Source: Leptothermofonsia sp049200465 (GTDB lineage: Bacteria > Cyanobacteriota > Cyanobacteriia > Leptolyngbyales > Leptolyngbyaceae). Taken from it: a stretch of 64,000 bases of DNA. The notes under the pieces were generated by a model. That model was given only the letters and a program-made list of their open reading frames with translations. It had not been told where the DNA came from and searched no databases. The DNA lies in the NCBI RefSeq assembly GCF_049200465.1, contig NZ_CP120836.1:1798001-1862000 (forward strand), written 5' to 3'. Below, piece after piece: positions 32,818-40,668 of this stretch (its first letter is position 1; every line of letters starts with the position of its first letter). Position numbers and translations under genes: made by a program.

Positions 32818-33339
32818 TCAAGCATAGAGATTCTCAATCGAAACTCCCCGTTCTTCGGCGACCTCAGAGAAAGTCCGTAGGGTTTCCAGGGCATTCACAG
32901 CAGCTCTAGCATTATTGAGTGGGTTGCCAGAACCCAATTGTTTAGCCAGGACGTTGCGGACACCAGCTAACTCCAGAACGGTACGAACTGCTCCCCCGGC
33001 AATTACGCCAGTACCCGGAGCCGCTGGCCGCATCATTACTTTTGCTCCGCCGCCAGCTCCTGTTGCAGGGTGAGGGATAGAGTTGGACTTAGTCAAAGGT
33101 ACGTCAATCAAATGCTTTTTCCCATCAGCAACGCCCTTTTTCACAGCACCGATCACATCACTTGCTTTACCAACACCAACACCAACTTGTCCTCTTTCAT
33201 TGCCAACAATGACGATCGCCCGGAAGCTCAGCTTTTTACCACCCTTGACCACCTTTGTCACACGTCGGATTTGGACGACCCGCTCTTGCCAGTCCGTCTC
33301 CTTTTCTCGCGCTTTCGTACTTTTACGACCTTTTGCCAT
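32818..33339 (-). CDS. rpsE: 30S ribosomal protein S5
   Basis: 173 residues: ERVVQIRRVTKVVKGGKKLS, FRAIVIVGNERGQVGVGVGK, PLTKSNSIPHPATGAGGGAK and RPAAPGTGVIAGGAVRTVLE. Helps decoding accuracy and helicase action at mRNA entry. It lies between rplR and rplO. The spacer to rplR holds TTAGTTG-type heptamers, unusual inside a ribosomal operon. Confidence 0.98.
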   Translation of the reverse strand: MAKGRKSTKAREKETDWQERVVQIRRVTKVVKGGKKLSFRAIVIVGNERGQVGVGVGKASDVIGAVKKGVADGKKHLIDVPLTKSNSIPHPATGAGGGAKVMMRPAAPGTGVIAGGAVRTVLELAGVRNVLAKQLGSGNPLNNARAAVNALETLRTFSEVAEERGVSIENLYA

Positions 33340-33354
33340 AGTTTCTCCAGGTTG

Positions 33355-33420
33355 TAGTTGTTAGCTGTTAGTTGCTAGTTGTTAGCTTTTCTAAAAACTA
33401 ATCCCTAAAAAGCTAACAAC
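33355..33420. repeat. Heptamer repeats inside the ribosomal operon
   Basis: The spacer between rplR and rpsE contains gttgttagctgttagttgc and tagttgttag strings followed by their partial complement (ctaaaaagctaacaactg). It may therefore fold into a hairpin in the mRNA (ttgttagctttt against aaaagctaacaa). A mild transcription or processing effect is possible. Confidence 0.6.
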
Positions 33421-33424
33421 TGAG

Positions 33425-33787
33425 TTAGAAATCGAGTCCAGCTTCACGGGCTGCCTCTGCCAGAGCTTTGACGCGACCGTGGTAAAGGTTGCCGCCCCGG
33501 TCGAAAACTACTTGCTTGATGCCCTTTTCCAGCGAACGCTGGGCAATCAATTTGCCAACCGCCACGGACGCTTCACAGTTTGCACCCGAACTCAAGCTCG
33601 ACTTGAGTTCAGCATCTAAGGTCGAAGCTGCGGCGATCGTATGTTGCCTGGTGTCATCAATTAGCTGAACATAAATATGCTCATTCGAACGAAAAACTGC
33701 TAACCGAGGGCGCTCTGGAGTTCCAAAAACTCGGCGACGCACCCGATTATGCCGACGACGGGTTAGTTCCTTACGACTTAACTTCAT
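33425..33787 (-). CDS. rplR: 50S ribosomal protein L18
   Basis: 120 residues: RRHNRVRRRVFGTPERPRLA, VFRSNEHIYVQLIDDT and KQVVFDRGGNLYHGRVKALA, ending EAAREAGLDF. Binds 5S rRNA. It starts 2 bases after the rplF stop, so the two are probably coupled. Confidence 0.98.
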   Translation of the reverse strand: MKLSRKELTRRRHNRVRRRVFGTPERPRLAVFRSNEHIYVQLIDDTRQHTIAAASTLDAELKSSLSSGANCEASVAVGKLIAQRSLEKGIKQVVFDRGGNLYHGRVKALAEAAREAGLDF

Positions 33788-33789
33788 GG

Positions 33790-34329
33790 CTACTTCTTAC
33801 CTGCCTTACCAGCCTTGCGTCTGACAAATTCACCAGCATAGCGAATTCCCTTGCCTTTGTAGGGCTCAGGAGGACGGACTGCCCGAATTCGGGCAGCCGT
33901 ATTTCCCACAACCTCTTTGTCGATGCCACTAACAATCACATTAACGTTATTTTCGACGGCGAATTGAATGCCTTCAGGCGGCTCAATCTGAACCGGATGG
34001 CTATATCCCATATTTAAAGTGAGATTACGCCCCTGCACCTGGGCCCGATAGCCAACTCCTTGAATTTCCAGGCGCTTTTGAAACCCTTGGGAAACCCCCT
34101 CCACCATGTTGGCAACCAGAGTGCGGCATAACCCATGACGTTGCCGAGCTGTGCGGGAGTCGTCTCGTCGATTGACCAGCACAGTCTCTCCCTCCTGCGA
34201 TACAACAACTTCACCGGGTAAAACTTTGGAGAGTTCACCCTTGGGTCCCTTCACCGTAACGGACTGTCCGTTAATGGTTACGGTCACCTTATTGGGAATA
34301 TGGATGGGACGCTTACCAATGCGAGACAT
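33790..34329 (-). CDS. rplF: 50S ribosomal protein L6
   Basis: 179 residues, two tandem similar domains: MSRIGKRPIHIPNKVTVTIN, VTVKGPKGELS, LVANMVEGVSQGFQKRLEI and RPPEPYKGKGIRYAGEFVRR. Located at the stalk base near the factor-binding centre. It lies between rpsH and rplR. Confidence 0.98.
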   Translation of the reverse strand: MSRIGKRPIHIPNKVTVTINGQSVTVKGPKGELSKVLPGEVVVSQEGETVLVNRRDDSRTARQRHGLCRTLVANMVEGVSQGFQKRLEIQGVGYRAQVQGRNLTLNMGYSHPVQIEPPEGIQFAVENNVNVIVSGIDKEVVGNTAARIRAVRPPEPYKGKGIRYAGEFVRRKAGKAGKK

Positions 34330-34417
34330 ACCGACTACTCCTACTCAAAACGGCTGTTAGCAAATACAGCAATGGTGATTCACAACCAAGCATCAAACCT
34401 GACAAAGTGTCTTTCCT

Positions 34418-34819
34418 TTACCAGACGTAGCACAACACCTCACCACCCAGCCCGTTTCGGCGAGCATCACGATCAGTCATGATGCCACTAGAGGTTGAAA
34501 TGATGGCAATGCCAATTCCACCCAGCACTCGTGGTAGATCTCGGCGATTGGAATAAACCCGAAATCCCGGCTTACTGACACGTTTTAACGCCGTGATAAT
34601 TGGGCGCTTTCCCTTCCCCCTATACTTGAGGGAAATCACCAGGTGACGCTTGATGCCTTCACCGACCTCCTCATAATCCGCAATGAAGCCTTCGTCCTTG
34701 AGTACTCTGGCTATGCTGCGGGTCATTTTGGTAGAAGGAACCTCGGTTGTTTGGTGTCGCGCCAAGTTGGCGTTCCGAAGCCGTGTCAGCATGTCTGCAA
34801 TAGTGTCGTTTGCCGCCAT
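34418..34819 (-). CDS. rpsH: 30S ribosomal protein S8
   Basis: 133 residues: DTIADMLTRLRNANLARHQT, VPSTKMTRSIARVLKDEGFI and the C-terminal STSSGIMTDRDARRNGLGGE then VLCYVW. Binds the central domain of 16S rRNA and in other bacteria represses its operon. It follows rplE directly, because rpsN (S14) is encoded elsewhere in cyanobacteria. Confidence 0.98.
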   Translation of the reverse strand: MAANDTIADMLTRLRNANLARHQTTEVPSTKMTRSIARVLKDEGFIADYEEVGEGIKRHLVISLKYRGKGKRPIITALKRVSKPGFRVYSNRRDLPRVLGGIGIAIISTSSGIMTDRDARRNGLGGEVLCYVW

Positions 34820-34841
34820 AGTTTTCCCTTGATAAAGCCTG

Positions 34842-35387
34842 CTAGTTCTCCCGGAAGGGCATGCCCATCTCTTTCAGCAGGGCGCGACCCTCTTCATCGG
34901 TATTTGCAGTGGTGATGATAGAAATGTCCATGCCACGAATCTGATCAATGCTGTCGTAGTCGACTTCTGGGAAGATCAGTTGCTCTCGAATACCGAGGGT
35001 ATAGTTCCCCCGTCCATCAAAACTTTTGGGGCTGACGCCACGAAAGTCACGAATTCGAGGCAGTGCTAGATTGATTAAGCGATCGAGAAATGAGTACATC
35101 CGCCCGGAACGAAGAGTGACCATGATGCCTACAGGCATACCTTGCCGAATCTTGAAACCGGCGATCGCCTTTTTCGCGCGGGTTACGACTGGTTTTTGTC
35201 CTGTGATAATCGCGATCTCAGCCAGTGAAGCTTCGAGTGCCTTGGCGTTTTGGGCCGCTTCTCCCAATCCCCGATTTACCGTAATCTTGGTAATTTTGGG
35301 AACCTGATGGATGTTGGTGTAGTTAAACTGCTCCATCAGCTTGGGGACAATTTTTTCCTGATAAAGGGCTTTAAGTCGTTCTGCCAT
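34842..35387 (-). CDS. rplE: 50S ribosomal protein L5
   Basis: 181 residues: YQEKIVPKLMEQFNYTNIHQ, VPKITKITVNRGLGEA, GQKPVVTRAKKAIAGFKIRQ, LPRIRDFRGVSPKSFDGRGN and ISIITTANTDEEGRALL. Contacts 5S rRNA and P-site tRNA. It lies between rplX and rpsH. Confidence 0.98.
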   Translation of the reverse strand: MAERLKALYQEKIVPKLMEQFNYTNIHQVPKITKITVNRGLGEAAQNAKALEASLAEIAIITGQKPVVTRAKKAIAGFKIRQGMPVGIMVTLRSGRMYSFLDRLINLALPRIRDFRGVSPKSFDGRGNYTLGIREQLIFPEVDYDSIDQIRGMDISIITTANTDEEGRALLKEMGMPFREN

Positions 35388-35523
35388 AATTTTGGGTTCC
35401 TTTGAAGTCCCTGGGCTTGGTCAGGGAAAGTATGAGTTGAGTCATCTGTTACTTGATCTGTTACTTGATCCGAGCTATTCGGTTGTTAATCGTCTAAGGA
35501 CAAAATCACCAACAGCCAAAGCA

Positions 35524-35871
35524 TTAGTCGATAATTTCTCCCGTCTTTTTCAACATTCGTACCTTCCGGCCATCCTCGGTAAAGGTGTAGCAGATACGAC
35601 TGGCAACCTTCTGCTTTTCGGAATAGAGCATGACGTTTGAACTGTGAATCGGAGCTTCACTGGTTACAATTTGTCCCGTTTCCCCTTCCTGCTGGGGCTT
35701 GATATGCTTGGTGCGGATGTTGACCCCTTTAACAATCACCTTGCTTTCGTTGGGAATGGCTTTCAGAATTTCGCCCACTTTCCCTTTGTCTTTTCCAGCA
35801 ATCACTTGTACGGTGTCGCCTTTTTTTACATGCATTTTGAAGCGGGTTGGAGACGTTTTGCGTTTAGTCAT
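35524..35871 (-). CDS. rplX: 50S ribosomal protein L24
   Basis: 115 residues from ATG 35871. A GTG one codon upstream is possible. The KOW motif is in HVKKGDTVQVIAGKDKGKVG, followed by VIVKGVNIRTKHIKPQQEGE. Its ATG shares one base with the rplN stop (TGATG), implying coupling. It initiates 50S assembly. A 12-bp duplication (atctgttacttg twice, 35444-35467) lies in the spacer before rplE. Confidence 0.97.
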   Translation of the reverse strand: MTKRKTSPTRFKMHVKKGDTVQVIAGKDKGKVGEILKAIPNESKVIVKGVNIRTKHIKPQQEGETGQIVTSEAPIHSSNVMLYSEKQKVASRICYTFTEDGRKVRMLKKTGEIID

Positions 35872-36239
35872 CACAGCACCTCCGGTGCCAGAGAAACGAT
35901 CTTAGTGAAGTTCTTATCCCGCAATTCACGAGCAACGGGACCAAAGACGCGGGTTCCTCTTGGGTTGCCATCGTTATTAATGATGACAGCGGCATTGTCG
36001 TCAAAGCGAATGCTCATTCCACTTTCACGCCGAAGATTTTTACGAGTCCGCACGACTACCGCTTTTACTACGTCGGACTTCTTCACAGCCATGTTGGGTA
36101 TCGCATCTTTCACAACTGCAATGATGATGTCCCCTACCCCGGCATAGCGACGACCGCTACCACCCAAAACACGAATGCACATCAACTTGCGAGCACCGCT
36201 GTTGTCAGCCACATTTAAGTAACTTTCTTGCTGAATCAT
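35871..36239 (-). CDS. rplN: 50S ribosomal protein L14
   Basis: 122 residues: MIQQESYLNVADNSGARKLM, GDIIIAVVKDAIPNMAVKKS, VVRTRKNLRRESGMSIRFDD and NPRGTRVFGPVARELRDKNF. Forms an inter-subunit bridge. It is coupled to rplX and lies 12 bp after rpsQ. Confidence 0.98.
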   Translation of the reverse strand: MIQQESYLNVADNSGARKLMCIRVLGGSGRRYAGVGDIIIAVVKDAIPNMAVKKSDVVKAVVVRTRKNLRRESGMSIRFDDNAAVIINNDGNPRGTRVFGPVARELRDKNFTKIVSLAPEVL

Positions 36240-36251
36240 GGTTTCCTCCCG

Positions 36252-36503
36252 CTACGGTTGAGATGAAGTGCTGAGAATTTCGGTCACCATCCAGCGTTTG
36301 GTACGACTGAGAGGGCGGGTTTCCTGAATGCGGACGCGATCGCCTACATGACATTTGTTTTCCTCGTCATGCGCTTTGTAGCGTTTGGTGCGCGCCACAA
36401 TCTTGCCGTACTTGGGGTGGGCGGCACGGTTCTCAACCGCGACCACCACTGTTTTATCCATCTTGTCGCTAACGACTAAACCAACTCTCTCTTTTACAGC
36501 CAT
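36252..36503 (-). CDS. rpsQ: 30S ribosomal protein S17
   Basis: 83 residues from ATG 36503 (MAVKERVGLVVSDKMDKTVV). The open frame extends 19 codons upstream into rpmC, but the ATG matches the family start. Motif: RTKRYKAHDEENKCHVGDRV, then RPLSRTKRW. It lies 4 bases after the rpmC stop. A 5'-domain 16S rRNA binder. Confidence 0.97.
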   Translation of the reverse strand: MAVKERVGLVVSDKMDKTVVVAVENRAAHPKYGKIVARTKRYKAHDEENKCHVGDRVRIQETRPLSRTKRWMVTEILSTSSQP

Positions 36504-36507
36504 TGGG

Positions 36508-36738
36508 TTACTCCGCTTCTGCAACCGAATCAGTAGATGCCAACTCCCGCTCCCGTTCAACGGTCATTAATTGAGCCAGGCGATGACGGGCGTGTTTAAA
36601 CTGGTGAGATTTGTTATCCAGTTGGCGAGTGCCCTTCTGAAACCGCAATTGAAACAGTTCTCGCTTGACTGCAACAATCTGCTCTTGCAGTTCCTCGTCA
36701 CTCAAATTTCGGGCATCTTCAATCTTGGGAAGAGGCAT
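36508..36738 (-). CDS. rpmC: 50S ribosomal protein L29
   Basis: 76 residues: MPLPKIEDARNLSDEELQEQ, VAVKRELFQLRFQKGTRQLD and HQFKHARHRLAQLMTVERER. Sits at the peptide exit tunnel where SRP and trigger factor dock. It lies 3 bases after rplP and just before rpsQ. Confidence 0.97.
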   Translation of the reverse strand: MPLPKIEDARNLSDEELQEQIVAVKRELFQLRFQKGTRQLDNKSHQFKHARHRLAQLMTVERERELASTDSVAEAE

Positions 36739-36741
36739 AGC

Positions 36742-37161
36742 TCAGGACTCCTCCATTTCACGGGTAATAAACTTCGTTTTAATCGGCAGTTTGAAGGATG
36801 CCAAACGCATCGCTTCCTTGGCGATTTCTTCGGGAACCCCGGCAATTTCAAACAAAATCCGACCGGGTTTTACAACAGCAACCCAAAACTCTGGCGCACC
36901 TTTACCAGAACCCATCCGGGTTTCAGCTGCACGCTGGGTTACAGGCTTATCCGGAAATATCCGAATCCAGATTTTCCCACCCCGACGGATGTAGCGAGTC
37001 ATGGCCCGACGGCTAGCTTCGATCTGGCGAGATGTAATCCAGGAAGGCTCCATAGCTTGCAACCCAAAATCACCAAAATTCAGCGTGCTGCCACGAGTCG
37101 CCAGACCCTTCATCCGTCCGCGCTGCTGTTTACGAAATTTTGTTCTTCTTGGACTTAACAT
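36742..37161 (-). CDS. rplP: 50S ribosomal protein L16
   Basis: 139 residues: MLSPRRTKFRKQQRGRMKGL, WITSRQIEASRRAMTRYIRR, GKIWIRIFPDKPVTQRAAET and RMGSGKGAPEFWVAVVKPGR. Supports A-site tRNA binding. It lies between rpsC and rpmC. Confidence 0.98.
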   Translation of the reverse strand: MLSPRRTKFRKQQRGRMKGLATRGSTLNFGDFGLQAMEPSWITSRQIEASRRAMTRYIRRGGKIWIRIFPDKPVTQRAAETRMGSGKGAPEFWVAVVKPGRILFEIAGVPEEIAKEAMRLASFKLPIKTKFITREMEES

Positions 37162-37234
37162 GGCTGTTTACCTAAGGGAGTCAGGAGTTAAGAGTCAGGG
37201 GCCAGGAATCCAGCTGATTCCTGAACCTTCCGCT

Positions 37235-37966
37235 CTATCCTTCATTTGAGCGATCCTCAAATTGTTGACGACGGCGCTGCTGGCGACGACGAGGCTGATT
37301 GTTGGCAGGAGCGGGGGTTTCTTCCTGTCCAGGAATGATCTCCCCCTTAAACACCCAAACTTTGATACCAAGGGTGCCGTAGATGGTTTTCGCGATCGTA
37401 TAAGCGTAATCAATATCAGCTCTCAAAGTATGTAGAGGAACCCGACCTTCACGGGTCCATTCCGGGCGAGCAATTTCCGCTCCGTTGAGGCGACCGCTTA
37501 CCTGGACTTTGATACCTTCAATCCCGGCCCGTTGGGCACGCTGAATTGCCTGGCGCACTACCCGCCGAAACGAAACCCGTCGCTCAAGCTGCTGGGCGAT
37601 GTACTCCGCAATCAAAGCCGCATCTGCATCAGGGCGTGCCACTTCGACAACATTGATGCGGATCTGACGATCCATTCCACCCAACTCTTTTTGCAGGTCT
37701 GCCCTGAGAGATTCAATTCCCTGTCCACCTCGACCCACAACCACACCGGGACGAGCGGTTCTGACTTCCAGATCAATCTGATCTGCTTTACGCTCGATTC
37801 GCACCTCCGAGATGCCAGCACTGCTAAGCTTTTTCTCCACGAGGCGACGAATTTTATAGTCCTCTTGCAGGAGTTCTGGGTAGTGTTTGGTATCACTGAA
37901 CCAGCGTGAGCGGTGTTCTTGCGTGATGCCAAGGCGGAACCCGGTTGGATGAATCTTCTGTCCCAC
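37235..37966 (-). CDS. rpsC: 30S ribosomal protein S3
   Basis: 243 residues: MGQKIHPTGFRLGITQEHRS, the KH-domain segment PGVVVGRGGQGIESLRADLQ, and GRLNGAEIARPEWTREGRVP, LHTLRADIDYAYTIAKTIYG and WVFKGEIIPG. The C-terminal tail is Gln/Arg-rich (RRRQQRRRQQFEDRSNEG). It forms the mRNA entry with S4 and S5. It lies between rplV and rplP. Confidence 0.98.
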   Translation of the reverse strand: MGQKIHPTGFRLGITQEHRSRWFSDTKHYPELLQEDYKIRRLVEKKLSSAGISEVRIERKADQIDLEVRTARPGVVVGRGGQGIESLRADLQKELGGMDRQIRINVVEVARPDADAALIAEYIAQQLERRVSFRRVVRQAIQRAQRAGIEGIKVQVSGRLNGAEIARPEWTREGRVPLHTLRADIDYAYTIAKTIYGTLGIKVWVFKGEIIPGQEETPAPANNQPRRRQQRRRQQFEDRSNEG

Positions 37967-38030
37967 GAGTGCGTCCCCTTTAAGCAGTAATTAGTGTTAC
38001 GGTGGTTTCCATTTCCATTGAGTCAGTCAT

Positions 38031-38393
38031 TTATTCCTCTCCAGCACCTGGAGCGACTGCGATTGTAATGTGGCAAGTTGGCTTCCGAATCTGGTAAGCT
38101 CGCCCCTGAGCTCGTGGTCGATAGCGCTTGAGGGTTGGACCCTGATCAGCATAGGCCTGGGTAATGAGCAAATCCGCGCGCTCAAACCCTTCATTGTGCT
38201 CAGCGTTAGCAGCGGCAGAGCGCAAAACCTTCAGCACGGGCTCACAGGCACGATAGGGCATAAATTCCAGAATGATGAGCGCTTCCCGGTAGGAACGCCC
38301 TCGAATCTGATCAAGAACGCGCCGCACCTTATGGGGTGACATGCGGATATACCGGGCACTTGCTTTGACTTCAGTGGTGGTACTAACAGCCAT
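38031..38393 (-). CDS. rplV: 50S ribosomal protein L22
   Basis: 120 residues: ASARYIRMSPHKVRRVLDQI, ALIILEFMPYRACEPVLKVL, ANAEHNEGFERADLLITQAY and PRAQGRAYQIRKPTCHITIA. Its extended loop reaches the exit tunnel constriction, the macrolide region. It lies between rpsS and rpsC. Confidence 0.98.
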   Translation of the reverse strand: MAVSTTTEVKASARYIRMSPHKVRRVLDQIRGRSYREALIILEFMPYRACEPVLKVLRSAAANAEHNEGFERADLLITQAYADQGPTLKRYRPRAQGRAYQIRKPTCHITIAVAPGAGEE

Positions 38394-38441
38394 CTCTTTA
38401 CTCCTTCAGTGATTCAGTTGTTGGCTGATCGCTGTATGCTC

Positions 38442-38720
38442 CTATCGACGTGCCTTCTTATCGCTTCCCGCATGACCCCGGAAGGTTCGGGTGGGGGCAA
38501 ATTCGCCCAGCTTATGACCAACCATCTGCTCAGTGATATAGACAGGGACATGTTGGCGACCATTGTGAACCGCAATGGTATGACCAATCATCTGGGGCAG
38601 GATGGTAGAAGCCCGCGACCAGGTCTTGATCACCTGTTTGTCCCCTTTCATATTCAGTGCCTCAATCTTCTTGAGCAGATGGTCGGCCACGAATGGACCT
38701 TTCTTGAGTGAGCGACCCAT
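38442..38720 (-). CDS. rpsS: 30S ribosomal protein S19
   Basis: 92 residues: MGRSLKKGPFVADHLLKKIE, VIKTWSRASTILPQMIGHTI, VHNGRQHVPVYITEQMVGHK and LGEFAPTRTFRGHAGSDKKA. A head protein contacting S13. It follows rplB by about 20 bases. Confidence 0.98.
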   Translation of the reverse strand: MGRSLKKGPFVADHLLKKIEALNMKGDKQVIKTWSRASTILPQMIGHTIAVHNGRQHVPVYITEQMVGHKLGEFAPTRTFRGHAGSDKKARR

Positions 38721-38739
38721 AGCTTCGTTCTCCTATCGG

Positions 38740-39605
38740 TTATGATTCCCGTCCGCCTTTGCCACGCTTCGAGGAGCGGCGGCGGCGACGAACAATCAGT
38801 GCGTTACTAAGTTTTTTTCTTCTTACGGGTTTTGTATCCCAACGCAGGCTTACCCCAGGGAGTCACCGGACCGGGACGCCCAATTGGAGCTCGGCCCTCC
38901 CCCCCCCCATGGGGGGTGATCGACCGGGTTCATCACACTTCCCCGAACTTCCGGTCTACGCCCTTTCCAACGTTTGCGACCGGCTTTGCCATAAGTAGTG
39001 TTTCGTACATCGGCATTGCCCACCTGGCCGATGGTGGCATAGCACTCCCGCCGGATCATGCGAACTTCTCCAGAGGGCAGCTTGAGGGTCACAAAATTTC
39101 CTTCCTTAGCGGCAACCTGGGCACTGGCACCGGCTGCCCGGACAATCTGTCCACCTTTGCCAGGAACCAGTTCGACGTTGTGAACCATGGTACCCAGTGG
39201 AATGTTGCCAAGGGGCAGGGCATTACCGACTTCAATTGGAGAATCTGGACCAGAGCGAATCACTGTGCCCACTGCAAGTCCAGTCGGGTGCAGGATGTAA
39301 CGCTTCTCTCCATCCTCGTAAAACAGCAGAGCAATGCGGGCATTACGGTTTGGGTCGTATTCAATCGCCACCACCTTTGCCGGAATATTGTGCTTGTTGC
39401 GCCGAAAATCAACTTGTCGGTAGAGCCGCTTGTGGCCACCCCCGCGATGGCGACAAGTGATAACGCCGCGATTATTACGCCCCTTCGGTCGGTGACGGGA
39501 TTTGGTCAACGACTTTTCTGGCTTATCCTTAGTGATCTCAGAGAAGTCTGAGACGGCCAGGGTACGGGTACCAGGAGTAGTGGGTCGGTAGAAACGAATG
39601 CCCAT
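38740..39605 (-). pseudogene. rplB: 50S ribosomal protein L2, read with two single-base frameshifts (likely sequence errors)
   Basis: The N-terminal 235 residues are normal L2: MGIRFYRPTTPGTRTLAVSD, GRNNRGVITCRHRGGGHKRL and IEYDPNRNARIALLFYEDGE, on to RGSVMNPVDHP. There the plus strand has six G (38911-38916) where five are needed, so the frame reads PWGGGG and stops at 38850. Removing one base restores HGGGEGRAPIGRPGPVTPWG and KPALGYKTRKKKK. A second extra base, in the T7 run at 38812-38818, must also be removed to give LSNALIVRRRRSSKRGKGGR and the stop at 38740. Both corrections give 287 residues, the usual length. L2 is essential for peptidyl transfer and subunit joining, and its histidine in HGGGEG is critical, so homopolymer sequencing errors are the best explanation. 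Confidence 0.93.
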
Positions 39606-39671
39606 AACACTTCGCGATAGAGGACTTTAGACGGGTGGAAATCAGAAGAAATTTAGAGATCCAGACTTGCA

Positions 39672-39974
39672 TTAGACTTCTGGGAACAGGGTGATGGAAT
39701 CTCCTGCGGCCAGGGTGACGATCGCCCGTTTATATAAAGCCCGATGCCCCATAAACTTTCCGACTCGGCGAGTTTTGCGGGGAGGGTTTTGAGTTTTAAC
39801 GGCGACCACCTTGACATCAAACAGCGATTCAACCGCAGCTTTGATCTCAGGCTTTGTCGCCTTTGGAGAAACCTCGAAGGTGTACTGATTGTTTTCCAGC
39901 AGAAGCGTCGCCTTCTCGGTCACAATTGGACGGCGGATTAGGTCAGCCAGGTTACGAGGGTCAAATTCAGTCAC
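39672..39974 (-). CDS. rplW: 50S ribosomal protein L23
   Basis: 100 residues from GTG 39974 (M-TEFDPRNLADLIRRPIVTE). The open frame extends further upstream inside rplD, but GAGG lies 8 bases before this GTG and the N-terminus fits. Motifs: KATLLLENNQYTFEVSPKAT, KPEIKAAVESLFDVKVVAVK and GHRALYKRAIVTLAAGDSI. It overlaps the rplD end by 8 bases, so is translationally coupled. Docking site for trigger factor and SRP. Confidence 0.96.
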   Translation of the reverse strand: MTEFDPRNLADLIRRPIVTEKATLLLENNQYTFEVSPKATKPEIKAAVESLFDVKVVAVKTQNPPRKTRRVGKFMGHRALYKRAIVTLAAGDSITLFPEV

Positions 39975-40599
39975 CGTAGACCTCCTGAATTTTTGCGATC
40001 GCAGATGTGGTTGCCACGATTCGATCTGCTGCCAGCAGATCAAACACATTCAGGTTGGTGGCAGAAATCAACCTCAAGTTGTTAATATTGCGAGCCGACA
40101 GATAAACCATTTCATCCCGTTCTGCCAGAATCAGCAACACCTTGGAACCGGGCTCAACTCCCCACCCCGCTAGCGCTTTCGCCATTTCCTTCGTCTTCGG
40201 TCGAGGCAATTTGTCCGCAAAGTCTTGAACCACGATCAGGTCTTCTACCCGACTTTGTAAAGCCGTCCGCAGTGCCAGACGACGCTCCTTACGATTCATC
40301 TTGAGGCTGTAATCTCTGGGCTTAGGACCAAAGATAACGCCGCCCCCGCGCCACAAAGGAGAACGGTTAGAACCCGCACGGGCCCGTCCAGTTCCCTTTT
40401 GCCGCCAGGGTTTACGTCCACCACCGCTCACCTCCGCACGAGTCTTGGTCGAAACCGTCCCCTGACGAGCATTGGCCATTTGACGAACCAAAGCTCGGTG
40501 AACAATATGAGCCGCATTGGCTTCAGTCGCAACCTTCAGGTCGAGCGACGCTGTCCCCACCTCTTGTCCCTGCCAATCTTTAACCACGCAATCAACCAT
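39967..40599 (-). CDS. rplD: 50S ribosomal protein L4
   Basis: 210 residues: NAAHIVHRALVRQMANARQG, RAEVSGGGRKPWRQKGTGRA, RAGSNRSPLWRGGGVIFGPK and PRDYSLKMNRKERRLALRTA. Lines the exit tunnel; in enterobacteria it autoregulates the S10 operon. It overlaps rplW by 8 bases. Confidence 0.98.
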   Translation of the reverse strand: MVDCVVKDWQGQEVGTASLDLKVATEANAAHIVHRALVRQMANARQGTVSTKTRAEVSGGGRKPWRQKGTGRARAGSNRSPLWRGGGVIFGPKPRDYSLKMNRKERRLALRTALQSRVEDLIVVQDFADKLPRPKTKEMAKALAGWGVEPGSKVLLILAERDEMVYLSARNINNLRLISATNLNVFDLLAADRIVATTSAIAKIQEVYGD

Positions 40600-40668
40600 A
40601 AATTTATCCCTGTCTCTCAGAAGCTCCGAGGCTTTTGCATCCAGTTAGACGTTTCAGTGAAGCATCCT

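Noticed and set aside
36571..37158. Plus-strand ORF of 195 codons opposite rpmC and rplP
   Set aside because: Antisense shadow of two ribosomal protein genes.
38740..38920. Programmed frameshifting to produce L2
   Set aside because: Two separate shifts at homopolymers in an essential gene fit assembly error far better, and no slippery site plus stimulator is seen.
38832..39551. Plus-strand ORF of 239 codons opposite rplB
   Set aside because: It mirrors the antisense strand of an unmistakable L2 gene and is not conserved-looking.
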